A stretch of DNA of 64,000 nucleotides, taken from NCBI GenBank assembly GCA_021768245.1, contig JAETNO010000019.1, positions 54,724 to 118,723 on the forward strand. The letters run 5' to 3'. Under the pieces are notes generated by a model that was given only the letters and a program-made list of their open reading frames with translations, searched no databases and was not told the DNA's origin. Numbering within the stretch: position 1 is the first letter of the stretch; every line of letters starts with the position of its first letter. The position numbers and the translations under genes are program-made. Source of the DNA: Bacteroidaceae bacterium. Lineage in GTDB: Bacteria > Bacteroidota > Bacteroidia > Bacteroidales > Muribaculaceae. Positions 34,255-42,999 of the stretch are shown here, one piece after another.

Positions 34255-35691
34255 ATGGGTGGCTTTTTCGGTGCTATTTCAACGAAGCCCTGCATCAACG
34301 ATCTATTTTACGGCACGGACTATAATTCACATCTCGGCACTAAGCGTGCGGGTATGGTGACATTCGACCCCGAGGCCGGGTTCAACCGCTCAATCCACGC
34401 CTTAGAGCGGGATTATTTCAGGACCAAGTTTGAGGACGAGCTCGACAGTTTTGTAGGCAATCAGGGCCTCGGAGTGATAAGCGACACTGACCCACAGCCA
34501 ATTATCGTCAATTCTCATCTCGGGCGCTACGCGGTGGTAACCGTAGCTAAAATCAACAATATACGCGATATCGCCGATGAATTACTCGCCGAACGGATGC
34601 ATTTCAGCGAGCTTTCCGCTAACAAGATTAACCAGACCGAACTGGTTGCGCTGCTCATAAATATGGGCCAGACCTTTGTTGACGGCATCAACCTCGTCTA
34701 CCGCAAGATTAAAGGCTCGTGCTCGATGCTCATCCTCACGGAGGACGGCATTATCGCCGCACGTGACTATCTGGGACGCACACCAATAGTCATAGGACAC
34801 AAGGATGGTGCATATGCCGCCACAAGCGAAACGTCAGCCTTTCCCAATCTCGATTATAAGACGGTGCGCGACGTAGGCCCCGGCGAAATCGTTCGTCTGA
34901 AAGCCAACGGCATCGAGGTGCTTCAGGCTCCTGCCCAAAGACAGCAAATCTGTTCATTCCTTTGGACTTATTACGGATTCCCGTCAAGCGACTACGAGGG
35001 AGTGAACGTGGAATATGCGCGTGAGGATTGCGGACGAAGCATGGGAAAGGAGGACCCGACCGAAGCTGACTGCGTGTGCGGAATTCCGGATTCGGGCGTA
35101 GGATTTGCACTTGGTTATGCCGAAGGGAGCGGTATCCCCTATCAGCGTGCGGTGCTCAAGTACACACCGACATGGCCAAGGAGTTTCACTCCGAGCAACC
35201 AATCCAGGCGTGACCTTGTCGCTAAGATGAAACTTATCCCTAATCAGGCTATTCTCAACGGTAAACGCGTGGTGTTCTGCGACGACTCCATAGTGCGCGG
35301 AACCCAGCTTCGCGACAATGTCAGGACATTCTTTGAATATGGAGCAAAGGAAGTGCATGCCCGCATTTCATGCCCGCCGCTCGTATTTGGCTGTCCCTTT
35401 ATCGGTTTCACTTCGTCAAAAAGTGACCTCGAACTCATCACCCGCAGAATTATACGCGATTTTGAGGGTAATGAGAACGCCAAATTAGAAGAATACGCTA
35501 CAACCGGCTCACCCGAATACGAACGTATGGTAAAGGAGATTGCCCGCCAGTTAGGACTCACAACATTGAAATTCAGCAAAATCGAGGACCTCGTAAAGAG
35601 CATAGGACTTCCGAAATGCAAGATTTGCACGCATTGTTTCGACGGCAGCGGATGCCAGCCTGACGAAGCCTACCGGAAAGACCACGAATAA
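34255..35691 (+). CDS. Amidophosphoribosyltransferase (PurF) homologue lacking Cys2
   Basis: 478 aa from the ATG at 34255. The fold is that of PurF: an N-terminal Ntn-glutaminase-like domain (MGGFFGAISTKPC; NSHLGTKRAGM; KGSCSMLILTEDGIIAARD) and a C-terminal phosphoribosyltransferase domain with the PRPP loop VFCDDSIVRGTQLRDN. PurF normally exposes Cys1 after removal of Met to hydrolyse glutamine; here residue 2 is Gly, so the standard nucleophile is missing. The other cysteines (CSFLW, CVCGIP, CPPLVFGCPF, CKICTHCFDGSGC) may hold an Fe-S cluster, as in Bacillus PurF. As far as I know, Gly2 forms are common in Bacteroidales, so this is probably a conserved paralogue using ammonia or serving another role, not a decayed gene. 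Monocistronic, with a terminator downstream. Confidence 0.88.
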   Translation: MGGFFGAISTKPCINDLFYGTDYNSHLGTKRAGMVTFDPEAGFNRSIHALERDYFRTKFEDELDSFVGNQGLGVISDTDPQPIIVNSHLGRYAVVTVAKINNIRDIADELLAERMHFSELSANKINQTELVALLINMGQTFVDGINLVYRKIKGSCSMLILTEDGIIAARDYLGRTPIVIGHKDGAYAATSETSAFPNLDYKTVRDVGPGEIVRLKANGIEVLQAPAQRQQICSFLWTYYGFPSSDYEGVNVEYAREDCGRSMGKEDPTEADCVCGIPDSGVGFALGYAEGSGIPYQRAVLKYTPTWPRSFTPSNQSRRDLVAKMKLIPNQAILNGKRVVFCDDSIVRGTQLRDNVRTFFEYGAKEVHARISCPPLVFGCPFIGFTSSKSDLELITRRIIRDFEGNENAKLEEYATTGSPEYERMVKEIARQLGLTTLKFSKIEDLVKSIGLPKCKICTHCFDGSGCQPDEAYRKDHE

Positions 35692-35731
35692 ACAGGAAAT
35701 CTCCCGATATTGAATTAAACTATAAGATAAT

Positions 35732-35771
35732 AAACGGCCTTGCCAGCAATATGCTTGACAAGGCCGTTTTT
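35732..35771 (+). terminator. Rho-independent terminator of the PurF-like gene
   Basis: AAACGGCCTTG (35732-35742) pairs with CAAGGCCGTTT (35759-35769), followed by further T residues. Confidence 0.85.
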
Positions 35772-35793
35772 ATCTTAAAGAGACCGCATTTTT

Positions 35794-36099
35794 TCAAGAT
35801 ATCAAATCATTCCATAGATGAACTATTGCCTGAAATGGAGAATGGAGAAGCATGCGGGGGCCGGAGAAGCGCATGACTTCACGGATACGGCTCCGCATTG
35901 ACGGAGAGTAACAATGGATTGTGCATCGACGGCAAGCCGGTTTCAATTCGCCCTGAGGGCAATGGGACAAACGTTCGCGTGCATAATCGAGCAAAGCCCT
36001 GCATGAATCGCATAGTTCACGGTTGCCCTCCTTATGACGACAATATATTCCAATCATAAGGGCGACAGTCTTTTTTTCCCGTTCTATCCGGCGATTCAT
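35794..36099 (-). CDS. Nitrous-oxide-stimulated-promoter family protein (small Cys-rich)
   Basis: 101 aa from the ATG whose complement is 36097-36099; a TTG 21 nt further upstream would start inside the asnS terminator hairpin. The sequence follows the small family named nitrous oxide-stimulated promoter: RRIEREKKTVALMIGIYC near the N-terminus, LCDSCRALLDYARERLSHC, KPACRRCTIHCYSP and REVMRFSGPRMLL at the end. The regularly spaced cysteines (CxxC, CxxCxxxC) suggest metal binding. The name comes from an early promoter-fusion observation and does not describe a known activity; function is unknown. It follows asnS on the same strand but is separated by a strong terminator. Confidence 0.85.
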   Translation of the reverse strand: MNRRIEREKKTVALMIGIYCRHKEGNRELCDSCRALLDYARERLSHCPQGELKPACRRCTIHCYSPSMRSRIREVMRFSGPRMLLHSPFQAIVHLWNDLIS

Positions 36100-36118
36100 A
36101 ATTCTGTTCACTGGATAC

Positions 36119-36155
36119 AAATCAGGGATGCACGGGCTTGTGCATCCCTGATTTT
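36119..36155 (-). terminator. Terminator of asnS
   Basis: A perfect 15-bp inverted repeat (36119-36133 and 36140-36154) with a 6-nt loop, 37 nt past the asnS stop on the minus strand. Confidence 0.8.
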
Positions 36156-36191
36156 ATAATGATACATTCCGGTTTTACGGCAGGCTATAGC

Positions 36192-37583
36192 TTAGAATTC
36201 CGCCTTGCCCGGAGTACGGGGGAAAGGAATCACGTCGCGGATATTGGTCATGCCTGTCACAAAAAGCACAAGACGCTCGAAGCCGAGCCCGAAGCCCGAG
36301 TGAGGCACGGTGCCGAAACGGCGGGTATCGAGATACCACCACATGTCCTTCATGGGGATGTTAAGTTCCTCGATGCGGGCCAGAAGCTTGTCGTAGTTCT
36401 CCTCACGTTCCGAACCTCCTATAATCTCACCGATATGGGGGAAGAGCACGTCCATTGCCCTGACAGTCTTACCATCCTCATTCTGCTTCATGTAGAAGGC
36501 CTTGATTTCCTTAGGATAGTCTGTGAGAATAACGGGCTTCTTGAAATGTTCCTCAACGAGGTAGCGTTCGTGTTCGCTCTGAAGATCAGTACCCCAATGA
36601 ACCGGGAATTCGAACTTCTTACCGGAAACTTCAAGTATTTTAACACCTTCACCATAGGAGAGACGCACAAAATCATTATCGACAACGAAGCGGAGACGGT
36701 CAATCAAATCCTTGTCATACATGTCGGCGAGGAACTTGATATCGTCCATCGAATGGTCGAGCGCGTAATTGATGCAATATTTCACGAACTCCTCGGCCAG
36801 ATCCATATTGTCGGTGATATCGTAGAAAGCCATTTCCGGCTCAATCATCCAGAATTCGGAAAGGTGGCGGGGGGTATTGGAGTTTTCAGCGCGGAAAGTC
36901 GGGCCAAAGGTGTAAATCTGACCGAGAGCCGTCGCTCCGAGTTCACCTTCAAGCTGGCCGGAGACAGTGAGAGCCGTTGTCTTTCCGAAGAAATCCTGAG
37001 TATAGTCCACCTTCCCGTCGTCGGTCTTTGGGAGATTGTTAAGGTCAAGGGTCGTGACCTGGAACATAGCCCCCGCACCTTCGCAGTCGCTCGCAGTAAT
37101 AAGCGGAGTATGGAGATACTGAAAACCTCTTTCGTTGAAGAATTTATGGATGGCAAAAGCCAATGTGCTACGGACACGAAGCACAGCTCCGAAAGTGTTT
37201 GTGCGCGGACGCAGATGGGCTATCTCACGGAGGAATTCAAGCGTATGGCCCTTTTTCTGAAGGGGATAGGCCTCGGGGTCGGCAGTGCCATAGACAGTCA
37301 GGGTGTCGGCCTGCACTTCACAGGTCTGTCCTTTGCCCTGGCTTTCAACAAGCCTGCCCTCCACACAGATGGCAGAACCGGTAGTGACAGGCTTCAATTC
37401 CTCATCGCTGAATTTCGCCATGTCAAACACAATCTGGATATTCTTGATGGTCGAACCGTCGCTCAACTGCACGAACTGCACGTGTTTGTTGCCACGGCGG
37501 GTACGCACCCACCCCTTGACCACAACATCCGTACCGATAAAGTCCGGGGTTTTGAGAAGGTCGACTACTCTTATTCGTTTCAT
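36192..37583 (-). CDS. asnS: Asparaginyl-tRNA synthetase
   Basis: 463 aa, normal length. N-terminal OB-fold anticodon-binding domain (VVVKGWVRTRRGNKHVQFVQLSDGST), then the class II catalytic core: motif 2 region (TFRAENSNTPRHLSEFWMIEPE) and motif 3 (GFGLGFERLVLFVTG). It charges tRNA-Asn directly with asparagine. A strong terminator follows. On the opposite strand a long open frame covers the whole gene, but it is a by-product of codon bias. Confidence 0.98.
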   Translation of the reverse strand: MKRIRVVDLLKTPDFIGTDVVVKGWVRTRRGNKHVQFVQLSDGSTIKNIQIVFDMAKFSDEELKPVTTGSAICVEGRLVESQGKGQTCEVQADTLTVYGTADPEAYPLQKKGHTLEFLREIAHLRPRTNTFGAVLRVRSTLAFAIHKFFNERGFQYLHTPLITASDCEGAGAMFQVTTLDLNNLPKTDDGKVDYTQDFFGKTTALTVSGQLEGELGATALGQIYTFGPTFRAENSNTPRHLSEFWMIEPEMAFYDITDNMDLAEEFVKYCINYALDHSMDDIKFLADMYDKDLIDRLRFVVDNDFVRLSYGEGVKILEVSGKKFEFPVHWGTDLQSEHERYLVEEHFKKPVILTDYPKEIKAFYMKQNEDGKTVRAMDVLFPHIGEIIGGSEREENYDKLLARIEELNIPMKDMWWYLDTRRFGTVPHSGFGLGFERLVLFVTGMTNIRDVIPFPRTPGKAEF

Positions 37584-37652
37584 TTGCGGTTTTGCTTAAA
37601 TTAAAGGCTTATAAGTAACTTTCAAAAATCAGTTTATAACGCCATATATATT

Positions 37653-39197
37653 TTATTCAAAAGAACCCATCTTGAGGAAGTTGACTTCTTCCTGAGTCAG
37701 ATAGCGCCAGCGTCCACGCGGGAGGTTCTTCTTGGTAAGGCCGGCAAAGAACACCCTGTCGAGCTTTGTCACATGATAGCCGAGGCTCTCGAAGATGCGG
37801 CGCACGATGCGGTTACGGCCTGAATGAATCTCGATGCCGGCCTGATTGCGGTCGGTGTCGGTGGCATAGGAAATGGCATCGGCATGGATGGGACCGTCCT
37901 CGAGTTCTATGCCGTCGGCAATGCGCTGCATATCTTCCTCAGCGATATCCTTGTCAGTCCATACGTGATAGATTTTCTTCTTCACGAATTTAGGATGGGT
38001 CAGCTTGGAGGCAAGGTCTCCGTCGTTGGTAAGGAGGAGAACGCCTGTGGTGTTGCGGTCGAGACGGCCTACGGGATAGATTCGCTCTTCGCATGCACCC
38101 TTTACAAGATCCATTACAGTCAGACGTCCGTTGGGGTCGTCGCTGGTGGTCACGCAATCCTTGGGTTTATTGAGAAGGATATAGCACTTGCTTTCAAGGG
38201 TCACAACCTTATCGTTGTATTCAACGACATCATTGTGGGAAATCTTTGTTCCGAGTTCGGTGACAACATTTCCGTTGACCTTTATGAGGCCCTGCTGGAT
38301 AAATTCGTCGGCCTCACGACGCGAGCAAAGACCGGCATTGGCCATAAACTTGTTGAGACGAATCTGCTCGTTCGGATCGGGCAGAGGCACCTCATATTCA
38401 ATCCTACGGGGACGCGGTGTAAAGCTACGGCCACCCTGGGGCATGCCATACTGATTCTGACGCGGACCCTGCTTCTTGAAGCCCCCCTGACGGTTGTTGT
38501 TATAACCGCCCTGACGGTTCTGGTAGCCGCCCTGCTGACGGGGCTGATAGCCACCCTGCTGCTGGCGGGGCTGGTAACCGCCCTGCTGACGGGGCTGATA
38601 GCCACCTTGCTGCTGGCGGGGCTTATAACCGCCCTGCTGCTGACGGGGCTGGAAATTACCATTGTTGTAACCACCTTGATGGCGGGGCTGATAACCTCCT
38701 TGACGGTTATTGTTGTAACCACCCTGACGGTTATTGTTATAATGATTGCCGTTGTTGTAACCACCCTGATTGTTGTAGCGGTTGTTGTAACCACCCTGAC
38801 GGGGCTGATAGCCATTGCTCTCGCCTTCAGCGGGAGTTGTAGCGGAGCCTTCAGCTGTAGTCTGCGGCTCACCTTCAAGCTGAGGGTTCACAGCCTGATG
38901 GCGTGGCTGGTAGTTGCTATTGTAACGGTTGTTGTTATTATAGCGGTTGTTGTAACCACCCTGATTGTTGTAGCGGTTGTTGTAGCCACCCTGACGGTTA
39001 TTGTTGTAGGGACGGGGCTGATACTGGCGGTTGCCATAAGAACCATATTGCGACTGACCGCGCTCCTGAGAGTCGGCATGCTGATTTTCATCGCGAGGAG
39101 TAAAATCGTGGTTTTCGCTGCGGTTTTCAGCACCATCTGAGTTTACCGGGCGCGCACCTATGCGCGGACGTTTGCTTTTCTTTTCGTTGCTGTCCAT
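37653..39197 (-). CDS. rluB: RluB-type 23S rRNA pseudouridine synthase with long Gly/Gln/Asn/Arg-rich extension
   Basis: 514 aa, against about 240-300 for usual RluB/RsuA enzymes. Residues about 40-265 are low-complexity repeats built from units such as NNRQGGY, PRQQQGGY and NNRYNNQGGY, and are highly charged and aromatic. The catalytic part is standard: an S4 RNA-binding domain at about 275-335 (LNKFMANAGLCSRREADEF; GLIKVNGNVV), then the pseudouridine synthase domain with catalytic Asp in VGRLDRNTTGVLLLTNDGD and closing RNRIVRRIFESLGY. It modifies a uridine in 23S rRNA. The extension resembles RGG/RG-like RNA-binding or condensate-forming tails and may bind rRNA. Similar shorter extensions are known in Bacteroidota RluB. 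The leader is about 200 nt. Confidence 0.93.
   Translation of the reverse strand: MDSNEKKSKRPRIGARPVNSDGAENRSENHDFTPRDENQHADSQERGQSQYGSYGNRQYQPRPYNNNRQGGYNNRYNNQGGYNNRYNNNNRYNSNYQPRHQAVNPQLEGEPQTTAEGSATTPAEGESNGYQPRQGGYNNRYNNQGGYNNGNHYNNNRQGGYNNNRQGGYQPRHQGGYNNGNFQPRQQQGGYKPRQQQGGYQPRQQGGYQPRQQQGGYQPRQQGGYQNRQGGYNNNRQGGFKKQGPRQNQYGMPQGGRSFTPRPRRIEYEVPLPDPNEQIRLNKFMANAGLCSRREADEFIQQGLIKVNGNVVTELGTKISHNDVVEYNDKVVTLESKCYILLNKPKDCVTTSDDPNGRLTVMDLVKGACEERIYPVGRLDRNTTGVLLLTNDGDLASKLTHPKFVKKKIYHVWTDKDIAEEDMQRIADGIELEDGPIHADAISYATDTDRNQAGIEIHSGRNRIVRRIFESLGYHVTKLDRVFFAGLTKKNLPRGRWRYLTQEEVNFLKMGSFE
38430..39050 (-). repeat. Low-complexity tandem repeat coding for the RluB N-terminal extension
   Basis: Short imperfect direct repeats of about 15-30 nt (recurring plus-strand cores such as TAACCACCCTG and GGCTGATA) code for GGY-ending peptide units. 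Copy number is likely to vary by slippage. Confidence 0.85.
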
Positions 39198-39574
39198 GAA
39201 GTGATTGTCTTGAAGTTACGAATTGGATACTAAGATTTAATTGTGTGCATATGCCTCTCGGCTTTGCTTACGGTTGATTTTTTAGTAAAACGGATTTTAA
39301 TAATGATTTAAATTTATTCCTAATATATTATTTAAGTGAACTGTCTTAAATCGAAATTTTCCTATCGGTATGTTCGCTATAGCGAGCCATATAACCAAAG
39401 CGCAAATTTAGATATTATTTTCGATTTTTCCTATAATCCTGCGACAAAAAATCACGGGAATCAACTATAAAAGCATAGTTTAAAAGTATATTTGAATTTT
39501 CATAAACAAAGTCGGAGGGATGGAGCGCAAATTTTGCGTCTCATCCCTCCGAGCTATAGTCATGGGAATGATTA
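39198..39574. other. Intergenic region between rluB and the pectinesterase-like gene
   Basis: 377 bp without genes. It holds a possible rluB -7 box (complement 39403-39410, TAAATTTG on the minus strand, giving a leader of about 200 nt), a 12-bp palindrome (TCGCTATAGCGA, 39374-39385) in that leader, and the terminator of the pectinesterase-like gene at 39513-39551. Confidence 0.55.
39513..39551 (-). terminator. Terminator of the pectinesterase-like gene
   Basis: A long hairpin: CGGAGGGATG (39513-39522) with CATCCCTCCG (39542-39551), inner GCGCAA/TTGCGT. 24 nt past the stop. Confidence 0.8.
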
Positions 39575-42500
39575 TTAACGGTTAATCACTTTGGAAGTGA
39601 CAGTACGACCGTCGGAAAGGGTCACTACCTTGATAAGGACGCCGGTGCATGCGGCATCGACTTTAATGCCCTGGAGATTGTAGTAGTCAGTGCCTACAAT
39701 GTCAGCATCAGACACTTCAATTTCATCAATGCCGGTGGTAAGGCCATTGACAGGAGCAGCGACGCCCATGCCACCCATCTTGTTGACAGCACGGATTGAA
39801 TAGTTGTCAGTGTCGGCAGCATTGGCGACCGCACAGGCTGTATCTGGAGTTATAGCCACAAGCTCATTGTTGTTGAAGATAGCATAAGCAATCGCCCCAT
39901 CAACAGCGGCCCATGTGATTTCGCCATTTGCAAACTGAGCTACAGGTGCAGCCACCTGAGCGGCGAGCTCGGCAGGATTCCAGTCGGGGAAAACTTTCTC
40001 TACTGTGAACTCAGCGGCCTGTGCGGCAGAAAGAATGGTCTCTATCCTATTGTTGCCGCTCGTATGGGTGAAGTTAATCACCTTGGATGATGGCGAAACA
40101 ACATTGCCGTCCTTGTCCATAGTGTTGTACTCAACAAACTCTTTAGCTGCCACGTTCATACCACCTGCAGTCCAACGGGATGAAACCAACTTGTTGTCAC
40201 TTAATGTAGTATTGAGATAAGCACAGCGGGGAGCTCCACCCCATGCACGACCGAGATTGTATTCCTGAGCATAGTTTTCAATATAGCAATTGTTGAACAC
40301 ATAGCCATACTTCTTACCGGGTTCGGTATAAGGTGCAGCGATTGTACATCCACCCGAACCATTAAGGTTACGCTTCTCAACTACGATTTTGGAATTCTCC
40401 ATGAACATCGTACCACCACCGCAGAAGAAATCGACAGTGCCATGAACCTCGGAAGTCTCCCAATAGTAATATCCGTTGCCATTGTTGCTATAGTAAGTAT
40501 CCTGATATGAGAGGAGTGTCACATTCTTGCAAACGGTGTTGGTTCCCTTGTCCCAAAGGGCCACAGCGCGACCCCCTGGCTGCTTGTTGCCGAGAGCGCC
40601 ATAATAGTCGAGGGCGTTCTGGATTGTGATATCCTGAAGATAGAGGTTGGTGCCGACATTCATCAGAGTGGCGGTAGTTGAGATGCCTTCTATCAGATGG
40701 CTTGGAGCGTTTTTGATGACTACACCTTCCTGGCTCTGGCCGATAATAGAAATGTTATGGCCGGAAATCTGAGTGAGAACCTTGTCGCGGAGGTCATAGA
40801 GGCCATTGGGCACATAGATGAATGAGCGCTCTGCCTCACGGTTTCCATTGGCGGCATTGACTGCTTCAAGAACATCAAGGAAGCTCTGAGCGTCGCCGGC
40901 CTTAACATGGTACCATTGTCCCTGCTTATCATAGGCAACTTCAGATGTGTTGACGATTTTCACACTGTGGATGTACATTTCGCCAGTGCCTTCAAGATTG
41001 AGGGATATCTCACCGCCCGTACCTTCATAGTTATAAGCCACAATCTCGCCATCGGTATCGGCTGACATGCCGGCAAGGGTTTCAAGTGTGTTGCCATCGG
41101 CATCCTTCACCACTATACCGGTAGCATATCCATATTTGCAAAGGCCGATAGAGATTGAAGCCTTGGGTCCTACAAGAAGGCCGATTTTGGTACCGGGTTT
41201 GAAAGCCCAGCCATGGGTCTTGTCATGCCAATATCCTCCATCGGGGTTGAAGGCATCGTGATCCTCGGGATAGAATGTGTCGGATGTGAGGTCGAAAATA
41301 TATTTTCTGGAAGGGCTCACAACTTCAATCTCGGTAGCAAAAGCGTAGAGAGTCATGTTGCCTGTAACGACATCATTGACTGAAAATTTCTTCTTCCCTG
41401 ATGTCGGCTGCTCGAACCAACCGCGCACTTTATAACCTTCGTCGGTCTTGGCCTTTGTGTAGTCAACAGCGAAGGCTCCAATCTTAGCATCTTTCTCAAC
41501 CTTCTGAGTGCCCATAGTCTCACCGGTTGTATCGATGTAAGTAAGGGTATAGAGGGGCTTGCGGACGAAATGAGCTATATAATTGATTGTTACACCATTA
41601 AGAGAAACAGGGATAGTAACGTTACATTTATTGTCATCACCTTCATAGACAACAGTACCGACAACGCCGGAAGCAGCTTCTACATTCTTGACAGGATTTG
41701 ACTCTGAAATCATGGTCTCGGCAGAAGCAATTTCAATCGTAGCTTCATAATTGCCGCCATCTGCCTCGAAAATCTCCTCAACAAGATAGTCGACACCATT
41801 GGCACTGAACGATTCAAGAACAGGAACTTCTTTTTCATTGCCGGAGAGTGTACCTTCAATAACTATATCAGAGTAGCCAACATGCTTGCTCGGGTCAAGG
41901 CTATACAGATTAATCAGAATACCACATGCACCCTCTGCCGGTTTAGCGCCTGTGACTGTATAGCTATACTCCTTGATACTCGGGTTCTCATTCTCACGCG
42001 GAGGGTTCTGATCCTTGGCAAGAACCACCGTGGAACCATCAGGATTTAACCATGCGATATCCATGTGACCGCCACCGGTACCAAAACGGGTCGACTTGAA
42101 TGATACTTTTGTCGGTGTGAATGAGAGACCAAACCTGGGCTGGATTGTAAAGCGGATGAAGTTATCATCCTTGGGACCGCTCTGTTTGGATTTTGTAGTG
42201 AACCATGTCTGACCATGTCCCTTATTGTCCTGACCGTCCAGAACAAGGTTAGCGCCATAGGTCACCTTACTTGAAACGAAATAGTCAGGTTCATTGAATG
42301 TAGCGGTTTGCTTCTCCGTGCCGAGGTCGAATTTAAATGTGGCATTGACGGCCTCGTTGTCAAGTACGAGAAGCTGACGCGGTTTCATCTGCTGAACAGA
42401 GATGGAGTAGAAATAGTTGTTCTCTCCACTGACGATTGAAACATAGCCGCGCTGAACGTCAGAATTGCGTGCCTTATAGACAGTGGAAGGATTGGCGGAA

Positions 42501-42916
42501 TTATTTGTGATTTCATCACCGCCATTGATGAAATAGTGGGAATAATCAGGATAGCCGTTGATTGTGACCAAATCCTCAGCTGTCACTACGGGGACACGGA
42601 ATTCCACACCCTTTTCGATGGCAAGGCTATTGCCGTTGTCGCGAAGGGTCTTGTTGTTTGCGAAAACGTTAAGAAGAATTCCATTATTCTCCTTAGCTTT
42701 CACATTGCCGGGCTCAGAAGTATGGGAAAGAGCCACGGTTTCAGCCATGATTGAGGCATCAAGAAAGTCCCATGTCGCTGTCTTTTCGACAGTGGCAGCC
42801 TTTAATTCCGCACTGGGAATCTTTGATTCCTCACCAAGCATCGCGCTGACGGCCAGGCCGCCACACAGAGCTGCAAATGCACTCAAGAATGAAAATCTAA
42901 GTAGATTTCGTTTCAT
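39575..42916 (-). CDS. Large CE8 pectinesterase-like surface protein with type IX sorting tail
   Basis: 1113 aa. After a signal peptide come beta-rich domains (about 45-400), a Listeria-Bacteroides-type repeat (about 460-530; TLTYIDTTGETMGTQKVEKD, KVRGWF, MTLYAF) and another beta-sandwich. A pectin methylesterase-like right-handed beta-helix follows at about 680-990. The CE8 motifs are recognisable: GLYDL, GRAVALWD (usual QAVAL), Q805-D806 in LSYQDTYY, D829 in VDFFCGGG and LGRAW (usual LGRPW). The two aspartates and the Arg of LGR are present, so activity is plausible. The tail (YYNLQGIKVD; GVLIKVVTLSDGR; TSKVINR) is a type IX sorting domain. CE8 enzymes remove methyl esters from homogalacturonan, which would help the pectin enzymes encoded 5-12 kb away. 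Confidence 0.82.
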   Translation of the reverse strand: MKRNLLRFSFLSAFAALCGGLAVSAMLGEESKIPSAELKAATVEKTATWDFLDASIMAETVALSHTSEPGNVKAKENNGILLNVFANNKTLRDNGNSLAIEKGVEFRVPVVTAEDLVTINGYPDYSHYFINGGDEITNNSANPSTVYKARNSDVQRGYVSIVSGENNYFYSISVQQMKPRQLLVLDNEAVNATFKFDLGTEKQTATFNEPDYFVSSKVTYGANLVLDGQDNKGHGQTWFTTKSKQSGPKDDNFIRFTIQPRFGLSFTPTKVSFKSTRFGTGGGHMDIAWLNPDGSTVVLAKDQNPPRENENPSIKEYSYTVTGAKPAEGACGILINLYSLDPSKHVGYSDIVIEGTLSGNEKEVPVLESFSANGVDYLVEEIFEADGGNYEATIEIASAETMISESNPVKNVEAASGVVGTVVYEGDDNKCNVTIPVSLNGVTINYIAHFVRKPLYTLTYIDTTGETMGTQKVEKDAKIGAFAVDYTKAKTDEGYKVRGWFEQPTSGKKKFSVNDVVTGNMTLYAFATEIEVVSPSRKYIFDLTSDTFYPEDHDAFNPDGGYWHDKTHGWAFKPGTKIGLLVGPKASISIGLCKYGYATGIVVKDADGNTLETLAGMSADTDGEIVAYNYEGTGGEISLNLEGTGEMYIHSVKIVNTSEVAYDKQGQWYHVKAGDAQSFLDVLEAVNAANGNREAERSFIYVPNGLYDLRDKVLTQISGHNISIIGQSQEGVVIKNAPSHLIEGISTTATLMNVGTNLYLQDITIQNALDYYGALGNKQPGGRAVALWDKGTNTVCKNVTLLSYQDTYYSNNGNGYYYWETSEVHGTVDFFCGGGTMFMENSKIVVEKRNLNGSGGCTIAAPYTEPGKKYGYVFNNCYIENYAQEYNLGRAWGGAPRCAYLNTTLSDNKLVSSRWTAGGMNVAAKEFVEYNTMDKDGNVVSPSSKVINFTHTSGNNRIETILSAAQAAEFTVEKVFPDWNPAELAAQVAAPVAQFANGEITWAAVDGAIAYAIFNNNELVAITPDTACAVANAADTDNYSIRAVNKMGGMGVAAPVNGLTTGIDEIEVSDADIVGTDYYNLQGIKVDAACTGVLIKVVTLSDGRTVTSKVINR

Positions 42917-42999
42917 AAGTTTTTTGGTTTAGATTTAATTAATAATAGTTGAAGTCTGAAATATATTTATATCTGAATATTCCTTTATTAATGGCACAA

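Noticed and set aside
36138..37604. Long open frame (about 490 codons) on the plus strand opposite asnS
   Set aside because: It lies almost entirely antisense to the well-supported asnS gene, shows no domain, and is explained by GC-biased codon usage of asnS.
38430..39050. Short direct repeats resembling a CRISPR array
   Set aside because: The repeats are imperfect, lack constant-length spacers and are in frame within a coding region with a clear protein-level pattern.
37824..39140. Open frame of about 440 codons antisense to rluB, rich in hydrophobic repeats
   Set aside because: It is the mirror of the low-complexity RluB repeats; the hydrophobic pattern follows from the repeat composition, not from a membrane protein gene.
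39374..39385. 12-bp palindrome TCGCTATAGCGA as an operator
   Set aside because: A single palindrome within an untranslated leader without a regulator nearby; it could equally be a weak hairpin.
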